Shown here piece after piece: positions 25,954-34,479 of a stretch of 64,000 nt of DNA (the first letter of the stretch is position 1; every line of letters begins with the position of its first letter). The stretch is from Flavobacterium sharifuzzamanii. GTDB taxonomy: Bacteria > Bacteroidota > Bacteroidia > Flavobacteriales > Flavobacteriaceae. Below the pieces are notes generated by a model. The model saw nothing but the letters and a program-made list of their open reading frames with translations. It ran no database searches and was not told the DNA's origin. A program made the position numbers and the translations under genes. The stretch spans positions 62,001 to 126,000 of the forward strand of contig NZ_QJGZ01000035.1 in the NCBI RefSeq assembly GCF_003254585.1, read 5' to 3'.

Positions 25954-26931
25954 ATGAGAGAAATCGCCTTTATAAAACAAAACAGAGAAAAATGGCTCGA
26001 GTTTGAGCTGGCAATTTTTGGTAAAGCTAAAAAAAATCCTGATGAATTAGCAAATTTGTACATTCAAATGATGAATGATTTGTCGTATGCTCAAACGTAT
26101 TATCCTAAAAGTAAAACGGTTGTATATCTCAATCATCTTGCCTCTCAGATTTATCAAAAAATTTACAAAACCAAACGTACCGATCAGAATCGTCTTGTAG
26201 ATTTCTTCAAAATCGAGGTTCCTTTATTGGTTTATGAATACAGGAGGTATTTGGTTTATGCATTTGCCTTATTTTTTGTTACTGTTTCTATCGGAGTTCT
26301 TTCTGCCCGCTATGACCGTGATTTTGTGCGTCTCATTTTAGGTGACGATTATGTAAATATGACTCTAGAAAACATCAAAAAAGGCAATCCGTTGGCCGTG
26401 TATGGTTCGGGCAGCAATTGGGGAAGTTTTATTGGCATTACGGTCAATAATCTCTTTGTAGGTGCAAGATGCTATTTCTATGGCATTTTTGCAGGAATCG
26501 GAACTTTTAACGTTTTCCTTCAAAACTGTATTATGCTGGGGTCTTTTCAATATTTTTTCTACGAACAGGGCGTTTTCTGGAAAAGCGTTCGTGGCATATG
26601 GATTCACGGTTCTATGGAAATTTTTGCCATTGTTATTGAAACTACAGCTGGATTTATTTTAGGAGCTTCTATCCTATTTCCTAAAACTTTTTCTAGATTA
26701 AATTCTTTTAAAATCGGTTTCAAAAACAGCTTTAAAATATTCTTAAGCACTTTTCCTTTCACGATAAGCGCAGGATTTTTAGAAGGTTTTATTACACGAT
26801 ATTCTATCGATATGCCCAATTGGCTAAGCAGTTTTATTATCTTATTGACATTGGCAATAATTTCATTTTACTACTTGATATACCCTTTTATTGTACACAA
26901 AAAAATAACTTCAAAACCAATTCATTTATAA
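25954..26931 (+). CDS. SpoIIM/DUF95 family membrane protein
   Basis: A 325-residue protein with a soluble N-terminus (1-95) and about six membrane helices. The family signature is visible in NNLFVGARCYFYGIFAGIGTFNVFLQNCIMLGSF and the later WIHGSMEIFAIVIETTAGFILG. Named after the Bacillus engulfment protein, but in a non-sporulating Bacteroidota it is a general envelope protein of the MoxR locus. The TAA stop overlaps the next ATG (TAATG at 26929-26933), pointing to translational coupling. Confidence 0.85.
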   Translation: MREIAFIKQNREKWLEFELAIFGKAKKNPDELANLYIQMMNDLSYAQTYYPKSKTVVYLNHLASQIYQKIYKTKRTDQNRLVDFFKIEVPLLVYEYRRYLVYAFALFFVTVSIGVLSARYDRDFVRLILGDDYVNMTLENIKKGNPLAVYGSGSNWGSFIGITVNNLFVGARCYFYGIFAGIGTFNVFLQNCIMLGSFQYFFYEQGVFWKSVRGIWIHGSMEIFAIVIETTAGFILGASILFPKTFSRLNSFKIGFKNSFKIFLSTFPFTISAGFLEGFITRYSIDMPNWLSSFIILLTLAIISFYYLIYPFIVHKKITSKPIHL

Positions 26932-27887
26932 TGTTCGAGCTTTACAGAAAAAGACAATTAGGTGATAATCTAGGCGATACTTTTACTTTTTTTAAAAATT
27001 ACGGAAAAAACTTTTTCAAGATTTTTTTTATTGTGAATGGAGCATTTTTACTTCTTTTCGCAATAGTAATTTATACACTTCTTAAAGTTAATTTTGAACA
27101 TATTCAAGATTCTGGTATTGAAAACAATCAATTAAAAAGCGATCTTCTAGAATACTTCAATCATAATGAAGGATTAGTCGTTGCACTAATGTTTATCTGC
27201 ATTCTTTTATTCTTTATTATATCATTGTTTAATTATGCCTATCCCGTTTTATACTTAAAAATGATCGGCGCAGGCAAAGAAGATTTTGAGTTGAATGATG
27301 TCCTGTCTAATTTTTTAAAGGTTCTTTTTAAACTGATAAAATTCAGCATAGGCTATTTGTTTTTAGTTTTTCCAGTCTTAATAATTGCACTAATTATCAT
27401 ATTTTTTCTGTGCTTCATTATTATCGGGATTCCGTTGCTTATGATTGCGCTGCCAGCATTGTTTACCTTTTTAAACCTACATTTTTACAGTTATCTAACA
27501 GAAGAAAAACGCTTTTTTGAATCTCTAAAACATGCCTACTATTTAATAAAAGTAGATTTTTGGAATTCAATTGGAACAACTTTTATTGTTATGATGATAA
27601 TGCAGTTTGTTCAGTTTGCTATAACAATGTGTTTATACTTTGTGGGTATGTTTATCGCTTTGGCCTATTTAATTGGAAATTCTGCTTCAAATCATACAAA
27701 TTCTATAGAACCCTCGCCATTGTTAATCGGTTTTATAACGATTGTTGTAATTGTGCTAATTATTCTTGGCAACATTTTCAACAACATCATTATAGTTAAT
27801 CAAGGAATGATTTATTATAGTTTAGAGTCAGGAGACAAACAAGAATCTAAAGCAATTGATTTAATTGGAGATACTACAAATGAATAG
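26931..27887 (+). CDS. Polytopic membrane protein of the MoxR locus, family not recognised
   Basis: A 318-residue protein starting MFELYRKRQLGDNLGDTFTFFKNYGKNF, with about six hydrophobic helices (for example 38-58, 85-110, 150-190, 225-255, 270-300). The amphipathic lead-in followed by membrane helices resembles DUF4013-like proteins, but I cannot assign it. It starts in the stop of the SpoIIM-like gene and overlaps the DUF4129 gene by 8 bases, so it is locked into the operon. The longer frame from 26820 would overlap spoIIM by 112 bases and is not credible. Confidence 0.75.
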   Translation: MFELYRKRQLGDNLGDTFTFFKNYGKNFFKIFFIVNGAFLLLFAIVIYTLLKVNFEHIQDSGIENNQLKSDLLEYFNHNEGLVVALMFICILLFFIISLFNYAYPVLYLKMIGAGKEDFELNDVLSNFLKVLFKLIKFSIGYLFLVFPVLIIALIIIFFLCFIIIGIPLLMIALPALFTFLNLHFYSYLTEEKRFFESLKHAYYLIKVDFWNSIGTTFIVMMIMQFVQFAITMCLYFVGMFIALAYLIGNSASNHTNSIEPSPLLIGFITIVVIVLIILGNIFNNIIIVNQGMIYYSLESGDKQESKAIDLIGDTTNE

Positions 27888-28653
27888 GTTTGTTATTATT
27901 TTATATTTTCTTTTCTGTCTGAGCCCATTATGTGCCCAAGACACTCTGGTTAAAGAAGACCCTCCAAAAATCGTCGGAATTAAGTATACCGAAAAAGATA
28001 TCATGGTAGATTCTGGAGCTGTAGAAGCCAGACATTTTGAAAAGAACTTCAAGAAAAAATATACCGATAAGGACTTTGTTTACGAATACAAAGAACCCGA
28101 AAAAAACTGGTGGGATCATTTTAAGCATTGGCTCGCTAGACAAATTGCCAACTTATTTAATTTTAGCAGCGTAAAAACGTCTCTAGATTTTGTTTCTATT
28201 CTATTTAGAATAATTGCCATTCTAGTAGTTATTACCTTGATTTATTTTATCGTCAAAGCATTAATCAAACGAGAAGGAAGATGGATTTTTGGAAAGAATG
28301 CCGACAAAAGAGCTTTGTTTTATTCTGATGCCGAAAAAAACATCCATCTTTTAGATTTTGAAAAACTTATTAAAGAAAGTGTCGAGGCTGGAGAAAAAAG
28401 AATTGCCGTGCGATATTATTATTTATGGCTTTTGAAAGTAATGGCACAGCATCATTATATCGAATGGGATATCGAAAAAACCAATTCCGATTATTTGTAC
28501 GAACTGTATAATCCTGCTCATAAAGAAGAGTTTACATATCTTTCTTATCTATACAATTATATTTGGTATGGTGAATTTGAAATTGATGATTCAACATTCA
28601 GAAAGACTGAAAATAGATTTAAAAAAGCATTAAAAACCTTTGGTAATGGATAA
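27880..28653 (+). CDS. DUF4129 domain protein
   Basis: A 257-residue protein: signal peptide (1-20, ending LCAQ), a periplasmic stretch with FVYEYKEPEKNWWDHFKHWL, one membrane helix (about 106-128) and a cytoplasmic DUF4129 domain (EAGEKRIAVRYYYLWLLKVMAQ, then WYGEFEIDDSTFRKTENRF). Such proteins sit in MoxR/DUF58 loci across Bacteroidota and Actinobacteria and are often linked to transglutaminase-like partners. It overlaps both neighbours by 8 bases. ATG at 27880 preferred over an upstream TTG, as it begins the signal peptide. Confidence 0.85.
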   Translation: MNRFVIILYFLFCLSPLCAQDTLVKEDPPKIVGIKYTEKDIMVDSGAVEARHFEKNFKKKYTDKDFVYEYKEPEKNWWDHFKHWLARQIANLFNFSSVKTSLDFVSILFRIIAILVVITLIYFIVKALIKREGRWIFGKNADKRALFYSDAEKNIHLLDFEKLIKESVEAGEKRIAVRYYYLWLLKVMAQHHYIEWDIEKTNSDYLYELYNPAHKEEFTYLSYLYNYIWYGEFEIDDSTFRKTENRFKKALKTFGNG

Positions 28654-29848
28654 TAAAGTTAAAATATACATTGCTATTCTGGTTTTAATTTTCGGAATAA
28701 CATTACTCGTAGACAAAGGACAGCCAAAACCTATTGATTGGACGCCGACCTATTCTGTTGAAGATAAAATCCCATTCGGATTATACGTTTTCGACCAAGA
28801 AGCTGATGGAATTTTTAAGCAGAAAATAGAAAGAATTTCTACGCAGACTCCTTATGAATATCTGGACTCTCAATATGATTCTAGAGAAAATGTAGAAAAA
28901 TATAAAATTAAAGGTTCTTTCATGAATATTTCGGAAGTCGATAATATTGACGAAGGATCAATGAGAGAAATTCTATATTTTGTTTCTCACGGAAACAATG
29001 CTTTTTTAAGTATGAAAGTATTTCCAAAAGCACTGCTAGATTCTTTAAAAATCGAATTAAAAACCGATTTTATGCCCAATGATAGCATTTCAGTTTGGAT
29101 GGCAAACAAAAAAGTAAATGCAAAAAAATATACTTTTAATACCGGATTAAGTGATTATTTTTCAAAAATAGATACTTTAAATACAAAAGTTCTGGGATAT
29201 CAAATGAACCGTAAGAACGAAAAGCAAGTCAATTTTATTGAAGTTCCTTATAAAAATGGCTATCTGTATCTGCACACGCAGCCAGTGGCTTTTACCAATT
29301 ACAACCTGCTTAAAAAAGATTATTATCAGTATGCTGAAAACGTTCTTTCTTATATCCCGAAAGGAAATATTTTCTGGTACAACAAAACTTTTAACGACAA
29401 GCGAATTTCAAGCTCTCCGATGCGATATATATGGAGTCAGCCCGCTTTAAAATCGGCTTGGTACTTAGGCTTACTTGGAATTCTTATTTTTATGATTTTT
29501 AATGCTAAACGTAAACAGCGAGTCGTGCCAATCATAAAACCATTGCAGAATCTAACAGTTGATTTTACCAAAACGATTGGAAATTTATATTATCAGGAAG
29601 GCGATCATACCAATATTATAGATAAAAAGATCATTTACTTTTTAGAAAAAATCAGGACTGATTATCTGCTTGACACCACCAAACTCGATGACGATTTTAT
29701 AACCAAATTACATTATAAAACAGGAAAAGACGAAAAAGATATTCGCGATGTAGTTCAGTTAATTAATGACCATCGAAACAGTTATCACGGAAGTCTTGAA
29801 GAAGATTTGATTAAAATAAACACAGCAATAGAAAAGATTTTACATTAA
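28646..29848 (+). CDS. DUF4350 domain protein
   Basis: A 400-residue membrane protein. An N-terminal helix (about 6-24) is followed by a periplasmic DUF4350 domain resembling a GATase-like alpha/beta fold (SYDSRENV-type region, ISEVDNIDEGSMREILYFVSHGNNAFLS). A second helix at about 268-288 (YLGLLGILIFMIFNAKRKQR) leads to a cytoplasmic helical tail. The fourth gene of the operon. Its last codons plus a hairpin are duplicated downstream as a 113-base tandem repeat. Confidence 0.85.
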   Translation: MDNKVKIYIAILVLIFGITLLVDKGQPKPIDWTPTYSVEDKIPFGLYVFDQEADGIFKQKIERISTQTPYEYLDSQYDSRENVEKYKIKGSFMNISEVDNIDEGSMREILYFVSHGNNAFLSMKVFPKALLDSLKIELKTDFMPNDSISVWMANKKVNAKKYTFNTGLSDYFSKIDTLNTKVLGYQMNRKNEKQVNFIEVPYKNGYLYLHTQPVAFTNYNLLKKDYYQYAENVLSYIPKGNIFWYNKTFNDKRISSSPMRYIWSQPALKSAWYLGLLGILIFMIFNAKRKQRVVPIIKPLQNLTVDFTKTIGNLYYQEGDHTNIIDKKIIYFLEKIRTDYLLDTTKLDDDFITKLHYKTGKDEKDIRDVVQLINDHRNSYHGSLEEDLIKINTAIEKILH

Positions 29849-30047
29849 TTTATTAGCCACAGATTAAAAGGATTACCACAGATTAGTTTTTAAATAAAAT
29901 CATTTTAATCCTTTAATCTGTGGCAAAAAAAAATACAGCAATAGAAAAAGTTTTACATTAATTTATTAGCCACAGATTAAAAAAGATTAGCACAGATTAG
30001 TTTTTAAATAAAATCATTTTAATCCTTCAATCCGTGGCAAAAAAATA
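29822..30047. repeat. Tandem 113-base duplication containing a gene end and hairpin
   Basis: Unit 1 starts at 29822 inside the last codons of the DUF4350 gene, and unit 2 starts at 29935, a period of 113. Each has an internal inverted repeat whose arms begin GCCACAGATTAAA and end TTTAATCTGTGGC (29856-29874 with 29907-29924 in unit 1). Unit 2 has several base changes. The hairpins lie between the DUF4350 and MoxR genes and could terminate or attenuate transcription. Confidence 0.85.
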
Positions 30048-30063
30048 AAAAAACATACCAATT

Positions 30064-31077
30064 ATGGACGATATCAATACAACATCTAACGAAATCACAA
30101 ATGAAAATGTGAATTTTGAAACAAGAATCAATTTAGGACCTCTTTTAGACCACGTAAACACGATCAAAAAAGAGATTGAAACAGTAATCGTAGGACAACA
30201 CAAAATGGTAGATCAGCTTTTGGTTGCTATTTTGTCAAATGGTCATGTACTTTTAGAAGGTGTTCCTGGAGTTGCCAAAACAATTACAGCAAAATTATTG
30301 GCTAAAACTTTAAATATCGGTTTCAGCAGAATTCAGTTTACCCCTGATTTAATGCCTTCTGATATTTTGGGAACTTCTATTTTTAATCTGAAAAACTCCG
30401 AATTCGAATTCAAAAAAGGACCAATTTTTTCTAATTTGATTTTAATTGATGAAATCAACCGTGCTCCAGCAAAAACACAGGCAGCGCTTTTTGAAGTAAT
30501 GGAAGAACGCCAGATTACAATTGACGGTTCTGCTTATCAATTGGAAGCGCCATTTTTAGTAATTGCTACTCAAAACCCTGTTGAACAAGAAGGAACTTAT
30601 CGTTTGCCAGAAGCGCAATTAGACCGTTTTCTTTTTAAAATCACAATTGATTATCCAAAACTGAATGAAGAAATTTTGATCATTCAGAGAGAACATTCGT
30701 TGCAAGATCATGGAAAACTAGATGCCATCAAAACCATTCTTTCCGCTGAAGAAATCAAAGAATATCAAGGTTTGGTAAAACAAATCAGAGTAGAACAAAA
30801 CTTATTAGAATACATTGCTAGAATTGTGGTAAACACACGCGAAAATGCCTTTTTATATTTAGGAGCTTCGCCTCGTGCTTCAATCGCTATTTTGAATGCT
30901 TCGAAAGGTTTTGCCGCAATCCGCGGACGTGATTTCGTAACGCCAGAAGATATCAAAGAGGCTGCAATTCCAGTTTTACAGCACCGAGTTATCGTAGCGC
31001 CAGAACGTGAAATGGAAGGTCTTACAAGCTCAGAAATTATTAAACAGATTATTGAAACGGTAGAAATTCCGAGGTAA
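30064..31077 (+). CDS. MoxR family AAA+ ATPase
   Basis: A 337-residue chaperone-like ATPase. It has Walker A GVPGVAKTITAK (about 66-77), Walker B ILIDEINRAPAKTQAALFEVM, sensor 1 region IATQNPVEQEGTYRLPEAQLDRF, an arginine finger in that segment and the SPRASIAIL sensor-2 motif. MoxR proteins partner with DUF58/VWA proteins to mature other proteins or keep the envelope intact under stress. The DUF58 partner follows at 31825. Separated from the upstream operon genes by the double hairpin repeat, so it may be expressed at a different level. Confidence 0.95.
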   Translation: MDDINTTSNEITNENVNFETRINLGPLLDHVNTIKKEIETVIVGQHKMVDQLLVAILSNGHVLLEGVPGVAKTITAKLLAKTLNIGFSRIQFTPDLMPSDILGTSIFNLKNSEFEFKKGPIFSNLILIDEINRAPAKTQAALFEVMEERQITIDGSAYQLEAPFLVIATQNPVEQEGTYRLPEAQLDRFLFKITIDYPKLNEEILIIQREHSLQDHGKLDAIKTILSAEEIKEYQGLVKQIRVEQNLLEYIARIVVNTRENAFLYLGASPRASIAILNASKGFAAIRGRDFVTPEDIKEAAIPVLQHRVIVAPEREMEGLTSSEIIKQIIETVEIPR

Positions 31078-31114
31078 TTATTAATTGTGAATTGTTAATG
31101 GTGGAAAACATAAA

Positions 31115-31140
31115 GCGCTTCAACTCTGCTCATCCTGACA
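31115..31140. repeat. Diverged copy of the CTGAGCnnAGTCGAAG element
   Basis: Read on the minus strand, GTCAGGATGAGCAGAGTTGA resembles the repeats at 36596, 43991 and 62199. It sits in the spacer between the MoxR gene and the next gene. Confidence 0.5.
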
Positions 31141-31190
31141 AAGAAGAGTAAACTTGGAACCTGAAACCTAAAACTTAAAACTATAAAAAA

Positions 31191-31802
31191 TTGAAACCGT
31201 CTAAACTTCTTATATCATTCTCTCTACTATTACTGATTGCTTTTCAGCCATCTAATGCTGCTTTTTTAAAAAACAAAAAAGACTCTTTTTATTTCAAAAA
31301 TGACAAACAGGAAATTGAAACTTTAGTAAAGAAACTGTACGAATGGGTAGAAACTAAAAACAGCAATAATGACTTCAATCCAATTTCAAACAAAAAGGGA
31401 GATAAATATATTGGGCTAGATTTAAACTCACATAAAAAAAGACTGGAAGAACTGAAGAAAACCAATTTCTTTTCGCAACAGTTTTTAGACAATTACAACA
31501 AAATCGCTTTAAGAATAGACTCTAATCTTAAAACTAAAAAAATAGAATGGTTTGAAGGAGATTTACCTCCTTTCGGAAATGATTCTAATCCTTGGTGCAA
31601 TTGTCAAGACAATCCAGAAAATTTTTGGAAAACAATGACGATTAATCATTTGAAGATTGAAAACGACAAAGCTTCTTTTGATTGGACTTGGTCGTGGAAA
31701 GGCGATTTTAAATACAAAGTGAAAACCATCAAAGAAAACGGAACTTGGAAAATTGCTTCTTTAGAAGGCTTTGATTTTAATGAGTTCACCAAAATTTATT
31801 AG
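31191..31802 (+). CDS. Exported protein inside the MoxR-DUF58 locus, function unknown
   Basis: A 203-residue protein with a signal peptide (1-24, ending SNAA). The rest is soluble, with DIGLDLNSHKKRLEELKKTNFF-like helices and a beta C-terminus (KASFDWTWSWKGDFKYKV). One pair of cysteines sits in WCNCQDN. Family not recognised. It appears to start at TTG (31191), because the signal sequence begins there and no in-frame ATG precedes it. It lies between the MoxR and DUF58 genes, 23 bases before the latter. Confidence 0.65.
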   Translation: MKPSKLLISFSLLLLIAFQPSNAAFLKNKKDSFYFKNDKQEIETLVKKLYEWVETKNSNNDFNPISNKKGDKYIGLDLNSHKKRLEELKKTNFFSQQFLDNYNKIALRIDSNLKTKKIEWFEGDLPPFGNDSNPWCNCQDNPENFWKTMTINHLKIENDKASFDWTWSWKGDFKYKVKTIKENGTWKIASLEGFDFNEFTKIY

Positions 31803-31824
31803 AAAAACATAAAACCAAGAAAAC

Positions 31825-33156
31825 TTGAAATTCATAAAAAGTCTATATCTGAACAATTTCTTTTTCTATGTGCTCATTGGCATTATAGGATTGTTTATCT
31901 GCGCTTTTATTTTTCCGAATATGTACTACGCAGTTTGGCTACTAGTTTTAGGTTTAATTACTTTTTTAGGGCTTGACATTTTGCTTTTGTACTTGGCAAG
32001 AACTGGGCTTGAGGCCGAAAGAATAACACCCGAAAAATTATCAAATGGAGATTTAAATCCTATAAAGATTAACATAAAAAACCATTATACTTTTCCCATT
32101 TCGGCTAAAATTATTGATGAAATTCCATTTCAATTTCAAGTTCGAGACTTCAAAATTGTAAAAACAATAAAAGCGGCAATACAAAAAGAAATTGGCTATG
32201 ATCTCCGCCCGACAGAACGTGGAGAATATCATTTCGGCTCTTTAAATATTTATGTTTCATCTCCATTAAGATTGATTTCTAGAAGATTTACTTTTGATAA
32301 AGATCAGATGGTTCCAACATATCCTTCTTACATTCAATTAAGAAAATATGATTTGATTGCTTTTTCGAATAATTTATTTCAATACGGAATCAAAAAAATA
32401 CGCCGAATTGGACATACAATGGAATTTGAGCAGATTAAAGAATATGTTCAGGGCGACGATTTACGAACTTTAAACTGGAAAGCAACAGCCAAAAGAAATT
32501 CGCTGATGGTAAATCAGTTTCAAGACGAAAAATCACAATCTGTTTATATGGCAATCGACAAAGGGCGTGTTATGCAAATGCCTTTTGATGGATTAAGTTT
32601 GTTAGATTATGCGATTAATTCATCTTTGGTTTTATCGAATGTCATTCTAAAAAAACAAGATAAAGCAGGACTTTTTTCTTTTTCTAAAAAAGTAGAAAAC
32701 AGAGTTTTTGCAGAAAGAAGAGGCTCGCAAATGCAGAAAATTCTTGAAACGCTGTACAATGTAAAAACCGATTTCTTCGAAAGTGATTACAGCCGATTGT
32801 ATGTTGATATAAAGAAAAACATCAATCAGAGAAGTTTAATTATTCTGTACACGAATTTTGAAACCATGGACGGTTTAAACCGCCAATTACCTTATTTAAA
32901 AGGAATTGCCAAAAGTCACTTATTGGTTGTGGTTTTCTTTAGCAATACAGAATTAAACGGTATCATCAATAAAAAAACAACTACAATTCAGGAAGTTTAT
33001 GACAAAGTAATTGCCGAAAAATTCATGTTTGAAAAACGTTTAATTGTAAATGAATTGAAGAAATATGGAATCCATTCGGTTTTGACACAGCCTGAAAATC
33101 TTACGCTTGACGCGATTAATAAATATTTAGAGATTAAGTCGAGAGGGATTTTGTAG
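31825..33156 (+). CDS. DUF58 domain protein (VWA-like), MoxR partner
   Basis: A 443-residue protein with two N-terminal membrane helices (about 10-60), a beta-rich region, then the DUF58 core: KEYVQGDDLRTLNWKATAKRNSLMVNQF near 205-235 and a VWA-like C-terminal part with MAIDKGRVM and SLIILYTNFETMDGL. DUF58 proteins work with MoxR ATPases. The start is a TTG at 31825; the first ATG (codon 32) would remove part of the first helix. It is the last clear gene of the locus. Confidence 0.88.
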   Translation: MKFIKSLYLNNFFFYVLIGIIGLFICAFIFPNMYYAVWLLVLGLITFLGLDILLLYLARTGLEAERITPEKLSNGDLNPIKINIKNHYTFPISAKIIDEIPFQFQVRDFKIVKTIKAAIQKEIGYDLRPTERGEYHFGSLNIYVSSPLRLISRRFTFDKDQMVPTYPSYIQLRKYDLIAFSNNLFQYGIKKIRRIGHTMEFEQIKEYVQGDDLRTLNWKATAKRNSLMVNQFQDEKSQSVYMAIDKGRVMQMPFDGLSLLDYAINSSLVLSNVILKKQDKAGLFSFSKKVENRVFAERRGSQMQKILETLYNVKTDFFESDYSRLYVDIKKNINQRSLIILYTNFETMDGLNRQLPYLKGIAKSHLLVVVFFSNTELNGIINKKTTTIQEVYDKVIAEKFMFEKRLIVNELKKYGIHSVLTQPENLTLDAINKYLEIKSRGIL

Positions 33157-33220
33157 CTTATTCATCTTCAAGTTTGTTGCATTTCAATCAAAATACTATT
33201 CTCAATCAAAAATCAAAATA

Positions 33221-34366
33221 ATGAAATCAAAAATCACTCTTCTCCTATTTTTTATCTTTTTTGCGCAATTAGCTACAAGCCAGCAAAATATTCCAACAAT
33301 AAAAGCAATATCAAAAAAACTTGATATTAGAGATGGTAAAACATACAAAAAACAATCTTGGAATATTTCTCCTCAACTAAATCCAGACGTATACGAAACA
33401 TCATCATTAGGAAAAAAAGTCACTTTTATTACTGATAAAGATTCTATCTCAGTAAAAATTAAAAAAAACACACAATTTGATTTCGTGATTTTACTTAATG
33501 ATTCTGTAAAAGCCTATACACAAATCAAGTATAATGCCGCTACATCTCGCTTAGAAATACTAAAAAAAGCTGCTAAATATAATTATTCAGACAATAGATT
33601 TATTCCTGAATTTACTTATCAGTCAATGGAGAATCCAAATCTAATGAAAATCAGAAAAGATTTAAAATTGGATTCAATTGCTGGAACTGGAAGTGAAACT
33701 TCTCAAATTCTTAATTTACTTCATTGGGTGCATAAAATAATTAGACATGATGGAAGCAGCTATAATCCAGCTCTAAAAAATGCAATCGATTTAATAAAAA
33801 TATGTAAAACCGAAAATCGTGGTCTTAATTGTAGAATGATGGCAACAATTCTTAATGAATGTTATTTAGCTATGGGGATAAAATCTAGATATATTACCTG
33901 TATGCCAAAAGAAACTGATTTTGATGATTGTCACGTAATTAACATGGTCTACAGTAATGAATTTAAAAAATGGATTTGGATTGATCCTACTTTTGATGCT
34001 TATGTTATGAATGAGAAAGGAGAATTACTTGGAATTCAAGAAGTAAGGGAAAGATTGATTAACGGCAAAACATTAATTTTAAATCCCGAAGCAAATTGGA
34101 ATAACAAAGCCACACAGACTAAAGAATACTATCTAGAAACTTATATGGCTAAAAATTTATACCGACTAAAAACTCCTGTTTATAGTGAATATGACACTGA
34201 AACCGTGAAAGATGGAAAAGAAATTGCATATGTTGAACTATTGCCGTTAGACGGAATTGAACAAACTCCACAAAAAACAGAGTCTACGAATACTAAAACA
34301 AATGTAAAAACTATAAGCTACAAGACAAATAATCCGAATTTGTTTTGGGCTAAGCCAACGAAATAA
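33221..34366 (+). CDS. Exported transglutaminase-like cysteine protein
   Basis: A 381-residue protein: signal peptide (1-20, ending ATSQ), a beta-rich domain (30-125), then a transglutaminase-like domain with the full triad: Cys in NRGLNCRMMATIL (about 205), His in DDCHVINMVY and Asp in WIWIDPTFDAYV. In bacteria this fold usually acts as a protease or peptidase, and members often travel with DUF4129/MoxR genes, which fits its position here. The spacer to the DUF58 gene is 64 bases. The C-terminal 30 residues are Thr/Lys/Asn-rich and probably unstructured. Confidence 0.85.
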   Translation: MKSKITLLLFFIFFAQLATSQQNIPTIKAISKKLDIRDGKTYKKQSWNISPQLNPDVYETSSLGKKVTFITDKDSISVKIKKNTQFDFVILLNDSVKAYTQIKYNAATSRLEILKKAAKYNYSDNRFIPEFTYQSMENPNLMKIRKDLKLDSIAGTGSETSQILNLLHWVHKIIRHDGSSYNPALKNAIDLIKICKTENRGLNCRMMATILNECYLAMGIKSRYITCMPKETDFDDCHVINMVYSNEFKKWIWIDPTFDAYVMNEKGELLGIQEVRERLINGKTLILNPEANWNNKATQTKEYYLETYMAKNLYRLKTPVYSEYDTETVKDGKEIAYVELLPLDGIEQTPQKTESTNTKTNVKTISYKTNNPNLFWAKPTK

Positions 34367-34479
34367 ATCTTTTACAAGCCTTTTTATCTATGTATTAATT
34401 TATAGTTACATTCTCTTATCTAGCAAAAATCGTTTTATTAAATTACTTAGTTTTGAATCGTATTTCAAATTTATCTGCA

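Noticed and set aside
25954..26931. Sporulation role for the SpoIIM-like gene
   Set aside because: The family name comes from Bacillus; here it sits in a MoxR locus of a non-sporulating lineage with no other sporulation genes.
29822..30047. CRISPR-like array
   Set aside because: Only two units of 113 bases, with a gene end inside each and no short spacers; it is a tandem duplication.
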